DNA of 20,011 bases from Mesotaenium endlicherianum (lineage: Eukaryota; Streptophyta; Zygnematophyceae; Zygnematales; Mesotaeniaceae). The DNA lies in contig WELA01003670.1 of the NCBI GenBank assembly GCA_009602735.1, positions 637,352-657,362 of the forward strand, given 5' to 3'. Shown here piece by piece: positions 8,074 to 17,778 of the stretch; the stretch's first letter is position 1, and the number at the start of each line of letters is the position of its first letter. A program made the translations under genes and the position numbers. The notes under the pieces were generated by a model. It was not told the origin of the DNA and did not search any database. It saw nothing but the letters and a program-made list of their open reading frames with translations.

Positions 8074-9354
8074 ATGGCCGATCCTCAAGACCAACAGCAA
8101 GCTTTCGAAGGAAGCCCTTCCTCTCCAAGACACCCTCCTCCAGCGCCGATGGGAGAGCCCACTCAAGAAAATCTGCAACAACAAGAAGCACCACAAGGAG
8201 GAGCACACCCTCCTCCAGCGTCGATGGGAGAGCCTACTCAAGGAAATCTGCAACAACAAGAAGCACCACAAGGAGGAGCACCGTCAAATCCCGTGGCAGC
8301 CGCTATAGCAAAGTTGACCCCACCACAAGGAGTTCCCGCAAATGAGTGGGCAGCCTTCCTAATGACCGTCCACAACCAAGTGGGCTTGGCCACCTATGAA
8401 GCAACCGTGCAAGCGTCAAGAGAAGCTATGGCTGCCATGGTTGCCCCTATTGCGAGCAATGCTCAAAATCCAGCCCCGGCTCAAGCGCCTCCACAAGAGC
8501 CAACGAGAGCAAGGAAACTCATCAAGCCCGGCAAACCCGACACTTTCAACCCCGGGAAAGGTGCCAACCTGAATTTATGGCTCTACCAAGTGGAGACGTA
8601 CCTCGCGTTCCTTGAAGTACCCGAGGAGGACTACGTTCCCTTTGCCGTTACCTTACTTAGAGGAGCAGCAACATCATGGTGGCGTAACTATCAAGCGGCT
8701 ATATATCAAGCTATGGCGCACCCCATGCTCGGCCAAGAGCCCCCACCATCATATGCAAGATGGGCAGATTTTCGTGAGGCCCTCAAGAAGCAATTCATGC
8801 CCATCAATGCGGAGAAGATTGCCCGAGGAAAGCTCCACCATCTCAAGCAAACGACGTCCGTTCAAGAGTATACATCCAGATTTCACGCCCTCACTCTTGA
8901 GATCCCCAACATGTCTCTCGAGGAGAAGATTGACCGTTACATCTTTGGCCTCAAACCCAAGGTGGCAAAGGAAGTGGAGTTACGCGACTTGACGGACTTC
9001 TCAAAGATCATTGAAGTGGCCCAAAAGGTGGATACCTTGGATTTCAAGCACTCCGTGCCTTCATCTTCACGGGTACCGACGACGCGGGTGTACGCAGCCC
9101 CTTCCACATCCGAATCTGGACCCACACCCATGGAAATCGGAGTTATTAAAAGGGACCCCGCGGCTGCCCGGAAGAGTGGAAGACCCTCCAATGACACTTA
9201 TGATGCAAGAAACCAGCAAGGAGTGAAAGCAAGACTCTCCCCGGCTGAAAAAGAAGCTCTCATGACGGCTGGACTATGCTTCTATTGCAAGGAAAAGGGC
9301 CATCGTGCACTTTCATGCCCCAAAAAGTTGTCAAAAAACGGACAGCGCCGGTAG
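8074..9354 (+). CDS. gag: Gag polyprotein of element 1
   Basis: 426 residues. Structural protein of the retrotransposon particle, packaging element RNA in the cytoplasm. The start ATG has A at -3 and G at +4 and lies 37 bases after the LTR. Residues 1-70 are Pro/Gln-rich and hold two copies of a 25-residue repeat (21-45, 46-70). A Retrotrans_gag capsid-type domain spans about 150-325 (conserved Trp pair at 202-203). One CCHC zinc knuckle, C402-x2-C405-x4-H410-x4-C415, is the RNA-binding nucleocapsid part. The stop TAG at 9352-9354 is 13 bases after an A AAA AAC frameshift heptamer, so most ribosomes should end here and a minority continue into pol. Confidence 0.95.
   Translation: MADPQDQQQAFEGSPSSPRHPPPAPMGEPTQENLQQQEAPQGGAHPPPASMGEPTQGNLQQQEAPQGGAPSNPVAAAIAKLTPPQGVPANEWAAFLMTVHNQVGLATYEATVQASREAMAAMVAPIASNAQNPAPAQAPPQEPTRARKLIKPGKPDTFNPGKGANLNLWLYQVETYLAFLEVPEEDYVPFAVTLLRGAATSWWRNYQAAIYQAMAHPMLGQEPPPSYARWADFREALKKQFMPINAEKIARGKLHHLKQTTSVQEYTSRFHALTLEIPNMSLEEKIDRYIFGLKPKVAKEVELRDLTDFSKIIEVAQKVDTLDFKHSVPSSSRVPTTRVYAAPSTSESGPTPMEIGVIKRDPAAARKSGRPSNDTYDARNQQGVKARLSPAEKEALMTAGLCFYCKEKGHRALSCPKKLSKNGQRR
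8131..8280 (+). repeat. 75-bp tandem duplication inside gag
   Basis: Copies 8131-8205 and 8206-8280 differ at three positions (two change amino acids: Pro/Ser and Glu/Gly). In frame, adding 25 Pro/Gln-rich residues. Confidence 0.93.
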
Positions 9355-12300
9355 GCCAGGAGCCTACCACCCCAAGACCCACTTCACGAGAAGGCAACAC
9401 GCCAAGTGAGGTGGAGACCCCCGTTGAAGACGACGTTCCAGCCCCAATGAGTTTGAGAGGTTACCTTGGAGGAGAGAAGGTCCACATCTTGGTGGATAGC
9501 GGAGCTCAAGGCAACTTCATTGCTGCAGATTTTGCCACCAAGCACGGTATTACTATGCGAACTCTTGACCACGACGAGGAGATTATGATGCCCGATGGAT
9601 TCTCCTATACTACCCCTTCCAAGAAGACGTACCCCTTGGCACTCTCTATCAAGTCCTTCAAGGATAGAGTAGTGTTCTCCCCCATGCAATTGGGCAAGTA
9701 CGACGTCATCCTAGGGACGCCTTGGTTGACCAAGCACAACCCCCAAGTTGATTGGAGGACCGGTACTATCAAGATCAAGAATGACATCACTTCAAGAATC
9801 TGTATTTTGCGCGCAATCCAGAATATCCAGACCCAAGACATCCAGAAGCCGGCACACGAGATACTATTGTCCGCCCTCCAACTCAAGAGACTTGTGAGGA
9901 AGGGACACGAGCTTCTTTTGGCCTTGATCACGCCAAAAGACATCAAGAAAGACATCGAGAGTCAAGAAGGCAGCCCCGTTCCCAAGGAGATACAAGAAGT
10001 CTTTGAGGACTACAAAGAAGTGTTCTCCCCGGAATTGCCCAAGGGCCTACCCCCCAAAAGATTCGTAGACCACAAGATAGAGTTGGAGCCCGGAAGCAAG
10101 CCCATCTCTCGGCCTACGTTCAAAATGTCATACACGGAGCTAGACGAAGTCAAGAAGCAAATCAAGGAGCTACTGGAGCATGGCTTCATTCGACCTAGCA
10201 AGTCGCCATTTGGAGCCCCGGTGCTATTTGTCAAGAAGAAAGATGGTACCTTGAGGATGTGTGTGGACTATCGCGCCCTCAACAAGATCACCATCAAGAA
10301 TCGATACCCGCTGCCGCGCATGGATGAGCTCATGGACCGGCTGGTTGGAGCCAAGTACTTCACGAAGATTGACTTACGGAGCGGCTACCACCAGATTCGC
10401 ATCGCAGAACCGGACATAGAGAAGACGGCATTCAGGACAAGATATGGACATTTTGAGTTCATGGTCCTGCCATTTGGACTCACCAACGCGCCAGCAACTT
10501 TCATGACTATGATGAACACCATATTTCAGCCCATGTTGGACAGATTTGTGGTGGTATTCATCGATGACATCCTTATCTACAGCAAGACCCTTGAAGAGCA
10601 TGCGAGACACTTGAAAGAAGTCCTTGAAGTATTGAAGCAAAACAAGCTGTTTGCGAAGGAGTCAAAATGCGAGTTTGCCAAACAAGAAGTGGAGTTCCTA
10701 GGTCTCCACGTGACTGCTGATGGCATCAAGATAGACCCCAAGAAGACCACGGTGGTGGAGGAATGGCCAACCCCCACGACCAAGAAAGAACTCCAGTCAT
10801 TCTTGGGATTTGCCAATTGGTACAGAAAATTCATCCAAGGCTTCTCGCACATAGCAGCCCCCCTGACAGATCTACTCAAGAAGGACAGGCTATATACATG
10901 GACCGAGAAAGAGGAAGAGGCATTTCAAGAGTTAAAGCGAAGATTGACCACATCCCCGGTGCTCACACTCCCAAGTCCAAACCCAGATTGGCCCTTCCAC
11001 GTCATCACCGATGCATCTTCCTATGCAATAGGAGCAATCCTGCTTCAAGACCAAGGCAAGGGACTGCAGCCCATCGCCTACGAGTCAAGGAAGCTAAATC
11101 CAGCCGAGCAAAATTATACAACCACGGAGCGAGAGGCATTGGCGATTGTACATGCCTTGAAGGTTTGGCGCTGCTACGTTGAAGGACGCAAAGTACTGGT
11201 CACCACGGACCACGAGGCGTTAAAGCACCTCCAGACGCAGCCGTATCTCTCAAGGAGACAAGCAAGATGGAGCGGATACTTGCAACAATACAACATCACG
11301 ATTCAGTACCAGCCCGGCAAGACAAACCCGGCTGACCCCCTCTCAAGACTGCAATTAAATGCAGTGATGGTATCCCTGAAGACAGATCTGGAAGCTCGAT
11401 TTTCAGCCGCCTATGAAAGAGACCCTTACTACAAGAACGGAGAAGCAGCCTTGGACCCATGCAAGAAGCAAGAAGGCAATTATTGGGTGAGGCAAGATAC
11501 GGGCCAGAGATGTGTTCCTAATGACTTAGACCTCCGGCTCTTGCTTCTACGAGAAGCACACGACAACCCTCTTGGAGGACACTTTGGAATCCTAAGGACC
11601 ACGGGCGTTCTAGCTAGGACTTATTGTTGGCCAGGCATGTCTAAGCAAGTCAAGGAGTACTGCAGGAGCTGTGACACATGCCAAAGAATCAAGCCATCAT
11701 CGCAAAAGGCGGGAGGACTCCTCCAACCACTACCAATCCCCGAAAGACAATGGACGGACATCTCAATGGACCTTATCGTGGACTTGCCCGTGACACCTCG
11801 AGGCCATAATGCAATACTCACGGTGGTGGACAGACTTACCAAGATGGCTCATTTTATTCCCACGACGACTAAGGCTACAGCACCACAACTTGCAAGACTC
11901 ATCTTTGACAACATCTTCCGACTCCATGGACTACCATCAAGAATTGTGTCAGATAGAGATCCAAGATTCACAAGCCATTTCTGGAAAAATCTCTTCAAGA
12001 ACTTGGGTACATCGCTGGATATGTCTACTGCCTACCACCCACAATCAGATGGGCAAACCGAGCGTATGAATCGTACCCTAAAGACCTCTCTAAAGGCCTA
12101 CGTGTCTACCCTCGAGCAAGACTGGGACATGTACTTGACCCCCCTCGAGTTTGCCTACAACAACACTACGCAGGCCTCTACCCAAGAGTCCCCATTCTTC
12201 CTCAACTATGGCTTCCATCCGACCACGCCACTGAGCTTCACGGCTGGCCATGATGAAGTACCTGCAGCCACAGATTTTATGGAGACATTAGAAGCAGCCC

Positions 12301-12941
12301 TTACAGCAGCGAAGAAAGCTCTACAACACGCGCAAGATGCTCAAGCAAGAGTGGCGAACAGATCCAGAAGAGAAATTACGTACAGAGTGGGTGACAACGT
12401 GTTACTATCATCCAAGAACATTTCCCTGAACAACAGGCCTGCCGGCAGCAAGTTCTCTCCCAAGTATTTGGGACCCTTCAAGATTATCCAGCAAGTCAAC
12501 CCCGTTGCTTTCAAGCTAGAACTTCCCCAGACTATGCACATCGACCCCGTATTCCACGCTTCCCTCTTCAAGCCATATGTGCAACCCGACAACAAGTTCC
12601 CAGGACGTGTGACAACCCCACCAGCCCCAACAATAGTGGATGATCATTTGGAGTACGAAGTGGAAGACATAGTGGCTATGAGAAATTTCAGGAGACAGCA
12701 GCAATACTTGATCAAGTGGAAAGGATATCCAGATTCGGAGAATAGTTGGGTGGCGGCGCACTACCTTGACAAAGTTCAGAGAAAGTTGAAGCGCTTCCAT
12801 GCCGCCAACCCCCATCTTGGACCAGCCCCAAGTCTCTCTACTAGAAGCCCGAAGACTTCAGGGAGGCAGCCTGCCACCATCAAGAAGCAGCAGAAGACCC
12901 CTTGGAGGCAGCCTGCAAGAACAAGAAAGAGGAAAAATTGA
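9276..12941 (+). CDS. pol: Pol polyprotein of element 1 (protease, RT, RNase H, integrase, chromodomain)
   Basis: 1,221 codons from the first in-frame ATG; real synthesis is probably as Gag-Pol by -1 frameshift entering at 9339 (about residue 22), since this ATG sits inside gag's zinc knuckle. Numbered from that ATG: aspartic protease DSG 74-76; reverse transcriptase about 265-450 with D366 and FIDD 428-431; RNase H about 570-690 with D579, E620, D645, D687; integrase zinc finger H762, H769, C799, C802; integrase core D832, D893, E929 (35 residues between the last two); GPF of the GPY/F module at 1066-1068; chromodomain about 1126-1174 with cage aromatics Y1127, W1148, Y1151. The tail after 1175 is basic with a repeated RQPA motif. 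These activities copy element RNA to DNA and integrate it; the chromodomain probably guides integration to marked chromatin (family knowledge). No lesion seen. Confidence 0.97.
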   Translation: MLLLQGKGPSCTFMPQKVVKKRTAPVGQEPTTPRPTSREGNTPSEVETPVEDDVPAPMSLRGYLGGEKVHILVDSGAQGNFIAADFATKHGITMRTLDHDEEIMMPDGFSYTTPSKKTYPLALSIKSFKDRVVFSPMQLGKYDVILGTPWLTKHNPQVDWRTGTIKIKNDITSRICILRAIQNIQTQDIQKPAHEILLSALQLKRLVRKGHELLLALITPKDIKKDIESQEGSPVPKEIQEVFEDYKEVFSPELPKGLPPKRFVDHKIELEPGSKPISRPTFKMSYTELDEVKKQIKELLEHGFIRPSKSPFGAPVLFVKKKDGTLRMCVDYRALNKITIKNRYPLPRMDELMDRLVGAKYFTKIDLRSGYHQIRIAEPDIEKTAFRTRYGHFEFMVLPFGLTNAPATFMTMMNTIFQPMLDRFVVVFIDDILIYSKTLEEHARHLKEVLEVLKQNKLFAKESKCEFAKQEVEFLGLHVTADGIKIDPKKTTVVEEWPTPTTKKELQSFLGFANWYRKFIQGFSHIAAPLTDLLKKDRLYTWTEKEEEAFQELKRRLTTSPVLTLPSPNPDWPFHVITDASSYAIGAILLQDQGKGLQPIAYESRKLNPAEQNYTTTEREALAIVHALKVWRCYVEGRKVLVTTDHEALKHLQTQPYLSRRQARWSGYLQQYNITIQYQPGKTNPADPLSRLQLNAVMVSLKTDLEARFSAAYERDPYYKNGEAALDPCKKQEGNYWVRQDTGQRCVPNDLDLRLLLLREAHDNPLGGHFGILRTTGVLARTYCWPGMSKQVKEYCRSCDTCQRIKPSSQKAGGLLQPLPIPERQWTDISMDLIVDLPVTPRGHNAILTVVDRLTKMAHFIPTTTKATAPQLARLIFDNIFRLHGLPSRIVSDRDPRFTSHFWKNLFKNLGTSLDMSTAYHPQSDGQTERMNRTLKTSLKAYVSTLEQDWDMYLTPLEFAYNNTTQASTQESPFFLNYGFHPTTPLSFTAGHDEVPAATDFMETLEAALTAAKKALQHAQDAQARVANRSRREITYRVGDNVLLSSKNISLNNRPAGSKFSPKYLGPFKIIQQVNPVAFKLELPQTMHIDPVFHASLFKPYVQPDNKFPGRVTTPPAPTIVDDHLEYEVEDIVAMRNFRRQQQYLIKWKGYPDSENSWVAAHYLDKVQRKLKRFHAANPHLGPAPSLSTRSPKTSGRQPATIKKQQKTPWRQPARTRKRKN
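9333..9368 (+). promoter_or_regulatory. -1 ribosomal frameshift signal of element 1 (gag/pol)
   Basis: Heptamer A AAA AAC at 9333-9339 is aligned to the gag frame (TCA AAA AAC), matching X XXY YYZ. After a 10-nt spacer a perfect 7-bp hairpin follows: GGTAGGC (9350-9356), 5-nt loop, GCCTACC (9362-9368). The gag stop at 9352-9354 lies in the 5' arm. Slippage by -1 on AAC leads directly into the open pol frame at 9339. Confidence 0.85.
12862..12941 (+). repeat. 42-bp partial tandem repeat encoding the basic Pol tail
   Basis: GGAGGCAGCCTGC recurs at 12862-12874 and 12904-12916, followed in each case by Lys/Arg-rich codons. It duplicates an RQPA-basic module at the end of Pol. Confidence 0.6.
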
Positions 12942-13700
12942 CATTAGACACTCTTCTCTTCTCGCAGTTTCTGGACAGAAAACTAAAACTGCTACTGGTA
13001 ATAGGTCTCTGCATAATAAATTCTGAAAATTTACCTGGCTGTAGTCCATGAGTAGCCGGTCATTTAGAGTCCAAGTTTGCTCAATTTGGAGCACTGGTGA
13101 GAGAGATATGATGCTCTAAGTAGAAGGGGGTCAGGCTGCTGGCATTGTTAGGACAGAATATGCCTTCTGACATTGTGCCTTCCCCTGAACTTGGAATGCT
13201 CTGAAACTCAAGACTCTGGTAGAACATCTTACAGCGCCCAGTTTGAGACTTAGTTTGCAGAATTTGGAGAAGTATAGAAGGACTTATGATTTTCAGAAGT
13301 TTCTGCACAGATTTGGAGGAGTGCCTACTCTCTCAGCTCTCAACGACACTCCAGAAATGAGAATGCTCTCAAATTTGGTGACCCGGTAGAGTTCTCCGAC
13401 GCGGTCCGTCTGGCACTCGAATTTTCAGATTTGGAGCAGTTCTGTGGCCGCTATGAATTTTTGAGTTCGTGGCAGATTCTGGGCCAACTTGTACAATTTT
13501 CTTTATCATTAAGGAGTAGGCTAGCCAATAAGGTCACACCACCTACGACCTTGCCTAGTCTACCTTACATGTGTAGCACCTGACTTGGCGCCTTTGACTA
13601 GTCCTCTTCACATGTGTGGCATCTGACTTGAAACTGTTGACTAGTTTGCTCCACATGTGTAAGACCTGACTTGACGCGCCGAGACGTCGCTTTTTCTATC
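12942..13700 (+). other. 3' non-coding region of element 1
   Basis: 759 bases between the pol stop and the polypurine tract, without a sizable ORF. A motif ATTTGGAGNANT recurs at 13084, 13262, 13311 and 13429, with a variant at about 13372. A 43-bp repeat array occupies 13545-13687. Long 3' non-coding spacers are common in plant Ty3/gypsy elements. Confidence 0.8.
13545..13687 (+). repeat. 43-bp repeat array before the 3' LTR
   Basis: ACATGTGT starts at 13567, 13610 and 13653, exactly 43 bases apart, each followed by a CCTGACTTG or TCTGACTTG block and then (for the first two) TTGACTAGT. A partial unit precedes the first copy. Confidence 0.9.
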
Positions 13701-13710
13701 GGGGGGGTGA
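13701..13710 (+). other. Polypurine tract of element 1
   Basis: Seven G followed by TGA immediately before the 3' LTR, in the position of the plus-strand primer for reverse transcription. Confidence 0.85.
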
Positions 13711-14213
13711 TGTAGTGATTTGAGTTATTATATATTAGTTTGCATATATTTTAATGTTTTCAAATATATTTGGAGTAGTATTGTGTGGAGTCAAGTGTGA
13801 ATAGGTACTCTAGTAACTTGGTTCATGTCCTTTGAACCTTCCAAGGCATTTTCGAAGTTAGAGGAAAGACCTAGAAGAACTCCATGTGGCAAAAGTCAGA
13901 TGTGCCATTTTTAGGTCAAAAGGACATGTGTACATTATTCTAGAAAGAGGTGGCAAGTTTTGGGATGTGTTGGGTGCCAACACATCAACATACACCTTCC
14001 TAGAAATTACTTATGTAGCAAGTATATAAACAAGAGCTAGAACATAGAAAGACATTCCAGAATCACTCTTGTACTTGCCAAAATCCAGAAATATATTAAC
14101 TTTCAAGAAGCCATCTCTCTTTCAAGAAGCTACCACTTGTGTTCAAAGATCCTTGTCTTGAATAGATAAAGTATTTTGTTTTACTAAGTACTTTATCTAT
14201 CTGTTTCACTACA
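13711..14213 (+). repeat. 3' LTR of element 1 (503 bp)
   Basis: Same length and ends as the 5' LTR. Six substitutions: five in the first 77 bases, one in the loop of the terminal hairpin. TATA box at 14023-14030. Confidence 0.97.
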
Positions 14214-14218
14214 ACGTA
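14214..14218. repeat. Target-site duplication, right copy (ACGTA)
   Basis: Identical to 7529-7533, bounding element 1. Confidence 0.95.
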
Positions 14219-14462
14219 GTTTCTGAACCCTCATGATTCGATGTTCTACTTTCTGGACTCCAATCGGAATTTTTGTCACTGGACCTGTCCTTCTCACAAA
14301 ATTGAATCTGTGACACTAAAACTCACTAAAAACTCCCATAACTCATGGCTTTCTCAATACTTGTCCAAATGACTTGAAATAAAGGCCAAAGTTCTTCTCA
14401 AATCACACTCTATGCATATAAAAAGCTAGAGAAATACAAAGTACACACATAACCTTACATCA
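14219..14462 (-). mobile_element. Probable U3 part of an old minus-strand LTR
   Basis: On the minus strand a purine tract GAGGAGGGAGA (14474-14464) is followed by TGATGTAAGG, resembling a polypurine tract and 3' LTR start. From there non-coding sequence runs left to the chromovirus insertion site. The segment shares ATTTGGACAAGTAT (minus, 14370-14357) with ATTTGGAGAAGTAT in element 1's 3' region. Boundaries and family are uncertain. Confidence 0.35.
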
Positions 14463-15203
14463 TCTCCCTCCTCAAGATGCGACGTCGTCGGCGCATACTA
14501 AGCATAAGTGACGTCATATGAGGATTCGAGCTCACATATATGTAGAAAAACACATATATAATCCAAGTTGCAGGTTTTGAACAGGCTCCAAGATGATACT
14601 CAATACTCCAAACTTGCTCCACTTAGTAAAAGCTCCATCGCGTACATTAGCTCCACACATGGCGTCTCCCAACACAAATGCATCTTCGTCGTCAACTTCT
14701 TTGTCTTGAGATAGGCCAACATCTTCATGAAGGTCGTAACATACTCCCTCCATCATATCCACATACTCCAAAGCTGGATCCAATGGATCTCGCCAAATCA
14801 CCAAAATACTCATTCTTCGCCCTCTTGAACAAGTGGCAGCTCCTCGTCGCGCCATGTGGCTTACTCGTAGTGCTCTTATAATTTTGACCAGATTGCATCA
14901 TGACCCTGACTCCACTATGTTTGTGAACCTTCCGGTACCCTTAGCTGTCTCTAGCTCTAAGCCATACTTCTTGTAGAGGTATTGCACTCTCTCACTCGTG
15001 TGCGTGACTCGTGGTGACCTCTCAAGATTTTCCAACATTTTTAGCTTGAAAGTTGTGCAATTTCCACAATATCACCCCTCTGAACTCACTCGTATACTTT
15101 GTTTTCCCTGATTCTAAGCCTAAGCCTAAGACCATGAAATCAAATTGCACCTTGCCTCACACATGTGGCTCCCACGGCAGTCCAGCAAACCGCCATGTGG
15201 TAG
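14463..15203 (-). other. Probable 3' internal remnant of the old minus-strand element; no recognised protein
   Basis: Minus-strand open frame 14855-14532 (107 codons) is acidic and shows no motif I recognise. The rest has many stops. It lies between the purine tract at 14464 and the second element's LTR, so it may be the end of the internal region of the older element. Confidence 0.25.
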
Positions 15204-16265
15204 TGTCAGATTCAATTTAATATTTCTATTAAAAGAATAACTTTTTCTGCATCTCAACTCATAGGACTGCCTCTCCACAAAATTTTATAATCTGAATCAA
15301 AGTCTAACACTTAAACGAGATCGTCACTTTGTGCCTGTAATGAATCAGTTTATTAGTAGATATAATATTCATTTAAATGTAGTTAATTACGTTCAGCCTG
15401 CTGAACTCTAGTTCATAATCAGTCTGCTGGACTTTATATTCAATATCAACTTAAAAACTCAATCGGAAGCAGCAGGCTGAAGTCAGCTTAAGTCAGCTTG
15501 CTGACACATTCTTTGACCGCCAGCTGATTTCCGTACACGGTAGCTGTAATGAATCAGTATATTGGTTGACATAATATTCATTTAAATAACATAGTTAAAT
15601 AAGTTCAGCCTGCTGAACTCTAGTTAATGATCAGTCTGCTCGACTTTATATTTAATACCAGTTTAATGACTCAGCTGGAAGCAGCAGGCTCATGTCAGCT
15701 TAAGTCAGCTTGCTGACACATTCTTTGTCAGCCAGCTGACTTCCGTACTTGGTAGCAGCGAACTGCCTCGATATGCATCTAAGTGTGGTATGCTAGATGA
15801 ATGGCCAGATGACATCCCTATGATGGATGGCGATTCGGGATGATGGGAGATGGCGGTGGATTTGGTTAACCGAGGTCCCACCAACGTGGTTAACTCCCGG
15901 GTAGGCAGTGCCATCGCACTGGCCGTTGAACAGTAAACTCTTTCCATGTACATATGCTAGGCATTGCTCTCGAGTTCGGCATTCGGAAACAAGGCCAACT
16001 CTCTTGTACAGCTTCCTAAGAGAGATCTGAATCCAAGGCGAGAAGCCATTGATACGCACTGCCTTCTAACCTTGCTTATGTATGAGTTTACTGATTTGCA
16101 ATATTGATGCTAGTTTACTCGCATTTGACTTACGAGTATTATTCACTGCTAGTGTGTTGTCCTTTGCTGTTTAACCAGTTAACGAAAAATACCATAAAGA
16201 TTGCTTGCTGATATGAAGATCTTTATTAATTGTTAATCGCCTATTTGGTAAGTCGATTCATTTCA
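15204..16265 (+). repeat. 5' LTR of element 2 (left end approximate)
   Basis: The right end is set by CA one base before the PBS. The left end is proposed at TGTCAGATTC (15204); TGTGG at 15196 is an alternative. No second LTR is in the window to confirm it. The U3 holds a 209-212 bp tandem duplication. No convincing TATA box was seen. Confidence 0.5.
15336..15756 (+). repeat. Tandem duplication in the U3 of element 2 (209-212 bp unit)
   Basis: Copies 15336-15544 and 15545-15756 start TGTAATGAATCAGT and end GGTAGC, with substitutions and a 3-bp indel. Each has GTTCAGC-CT-GCTGAAC (15391-15406, 15603-15618) and GTCAGC-TT-GCTGAC (15492-15505, 15704-15717) palindromes plus further CAGC/GCTG words. 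Confidence 0.93.
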
Positions 16266-16266
16266 G

Positions 16267-16278
16267 TGGTATCGGAGC
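16267..16278 (+). other. Primer binding site of element 2
   Basis: TGGTATCGGAGC, identical to the PBS of element 1 and likewise one G after the LTR end. Confidence 0.85.
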
Positions 16279-16299
16279 TGTTATCACATTCTTCTTTGT

Positions 16300-17778
16300 A
16301 TGGTAAGGACAAGGTCTCAAACTAGCAACTCCCCAGACATGGAGAACCAGGATAACGAGAATGTCGAAAACCAGGCGGAAAGCCATGTAGCGGGAAACCG
16401 TACCTATTCGGAAGCAGTAGCGGATACTGCAGCTAGGGAGGCTGCAGATGAGGCAGCTGCTATTGCCTCAGTCGCAGCTCAGCAAGCTGAGGAGGAGATA
16501 GCCAGACTAGAAGCTGAACAAGTAGCAAAGGCCGCTGAAGATATACAAAGGAGGGAAGGACAGCCAGCTGACGAGCGCACTGTTGAAGAACTTATGGCAT
16601 CAAGGGCCAATGTTCTGAACCCACCTCCTGCCGTACAACTCAATGTACCCCTAGGTCAAATACGTGACCGGCTGAATGCGGCAGGAATTGCTGCTGCAGG
16701 AGCAAGAGGGATTGTTGAGGACACTACTCAGCGAGTAGATGCCAATGCTGCTGCTGCATTTGCTAATCTACCACCCCAAAATGTAGACTTGGGAGCATTG
16801 TTCGTTCAGATGCAGTCGCAAATGGCGACCATGTATCAGTCCCAGCAGGAGGACAAAAGAATCATAATGTCCCTACTCCGGGACAGAGACCAACTGGGGT
16901 CTCACACCACTAGTGGTGGTGGCCGAGGGCCTAGTAAGCCCAAGCCGAAACCTCCCCAGGACTATGATCCTGAGGGAAACAGAAAATATTACCTGATCAA
17001 GTTTCTCGCGGATGTTGAGCAGTGGCTGGAGAACTACCCAGAACTGCAAGATTACGAGAAGGTCAGGCACACCGGTGCGCTACTGAAAGGCAGTGCCGCA
17101 GACTGGTGGCTTTACTGGAAGGAAGAGCGTAAGGCTCGGCAACTCGGTGACCCTACGTGGGTAGAGTTTGTCGAGAAGTTGCATGAGAAGTTTGATGTCA
17201 TCAACCAGCAGGAGAAAGCTATCTATGCGATGATCTCCCTGACACTGAAGCAGACCACTTCAGTTGCTGAGTTTGCTCAAAAGTTCCAAGAGAACATGAT
17301 GAAGCAGCCTGATTTGCCAGAACGGTATAGGATAGCATACTTCAGGTATGGCTTGAAATCCGAGGTCTCTGGTCATTTTGCTGAGAAAAAGTATGAGAAA
17401 CTGGCTGACTTGATCCAGGATGCTGACGCCTGGGATCAGCAGCAGTTCAATCACAAGCGCCAGAGTAACGCTTTGGTGTCTAAGATTGTCAAAAAGCCCC
17501 ACGGTTCCTACAATGCAGTTGAAGGAGACCAGGCTGAGGATAATCAGGGTGATGAATATGAGTATGAGTACAATGCTATTCAGTCTAGAGGTAGAGGTGG
17601 TCCCTCTCGAGGTGGCTATGGAAGGGGTGGTGGTAGGACTAAGCCGAGACCAGCCTCAGCAAAATCTACTTGCTACCATTGTCAGCAGAAAGGCCACTAC
17701 AGAGAACAGTGTCCGGTCAAGCACCTGCCTAAGGTCGAGAGAAAAGACCAGCCTTTAAAAGACAGCAACAGTCAGTAA
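16300..17778 (+). CDS. gag: Gag polyprotein of element 2
   Basis: 492 residues, uninterrupted. Residues 36-87 are Ala/Glu-rich and probably helical or coiled-coil. A basic Pro/Lys linker at about 208-225 precedes a Retrotrans_gag domain at about 225-395 (SAADWW near 265-270). An Arg-Gly-rich box (about 429-450) is followed by a CCHC zinc knuckle C458-x2-C461-x4-H466-x4-C471; both are RNA-binding features. It begins 34 bases after the LTR. The TAA stop at 17776-17778 follows a T TTA AAA heptamer by 15 bases. Gag is intact while the downstream pol is broken, so particles could still be made from this copy if transcribed (inference). Confidence 0.93.
   Translation: MVRTRSQTSNSPDMENQDNENVENQAESHVAGNRTYSEAVADTAAREAADEAAAIASVAAQQAEEEIARLEAEQVAKAAEDIQRREGQPADERTVEELMASRANVLNPPPAVQLNVPLGQIRDRLNAAGIAAAGARGIVEDTTQRVDANAAAAFANLPPQNVDLGALFVQMQSQMATMYQSQQEDKRIIMSLLRDRDQLGSHTTSGGGRGPSKPKPKPPQDYDPEGNRKYYLIKFLADVEQWLENYPELQDYEKVRHTGALLKGSAADWWLYWKEERKARQLGDPTWVEFVEKLHEKFDVINQQEKAIYAMISLTLKQTTSVAEFAQKFQENMMKQPDLPERYRIAYFRYGLKSEVSGHFAEKKYEKLADLIQDADAWDQQQFNHKRQSNALVSKIVKKPHGSYNAVEGDQAEDNQGDEYEYEYNAIQSRGRGGPSRGGYGRGGGRTKPRPASAKSTCYHCQQKGHYREQCPVKHLPKVERKDQPLKDSNSQ

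Larger units (their letters stand above)
7534..14213 (+). mobile_element. Complete Ty3/gypsy chromovirus (LTR retrotransposon), element 1
   Basis: 6,680 bp: 5' LTR 7534-8036, PBS 8038-8049, gag 8074-9354, pol to 12941 in the -1 frame, 759 bp of 3' non-coding sequence, polypurine tract 13701-13710, 3' LTR 13711-14213, flanked by ACGTA duplications. The domain order protease, RT, RNase H, integrase, chromodomain identifies a chromovirus of the Ty3/gypsy group. All reading frames are open, catalytic residues are present and the LTRs are 98.8% identical, so it is structurally competent and recent in sequence terms. Whether it is active cannot be seen. Confidence 0.97.

Noticed and set aside
8032..8345. 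ORFs overlapping the start of gag in other frames, on both strands
   Set aside because: Shadows of the gag repeat region; they run into the LTR/PBS and have no independent support.
9276..9338. ATG at 9276 as an independent pol start
   Set aside because: It lies inside the gag zinc knuckle coding sequence, and an in-register frameshift heptamer explains pol expression better.
14532..14855. 107-codon minus-strand open frame as a gene
   Set aside because: Acidic, no motif I recognise, no second exon found; kept only as part of a possible old element remnant.
15705..16059. Minus-strand open frames in the LTR of element 2
   Set aside because: They lie in the U3/R region of an LTR on the opposite strand, with no protein similarity I can recognise.
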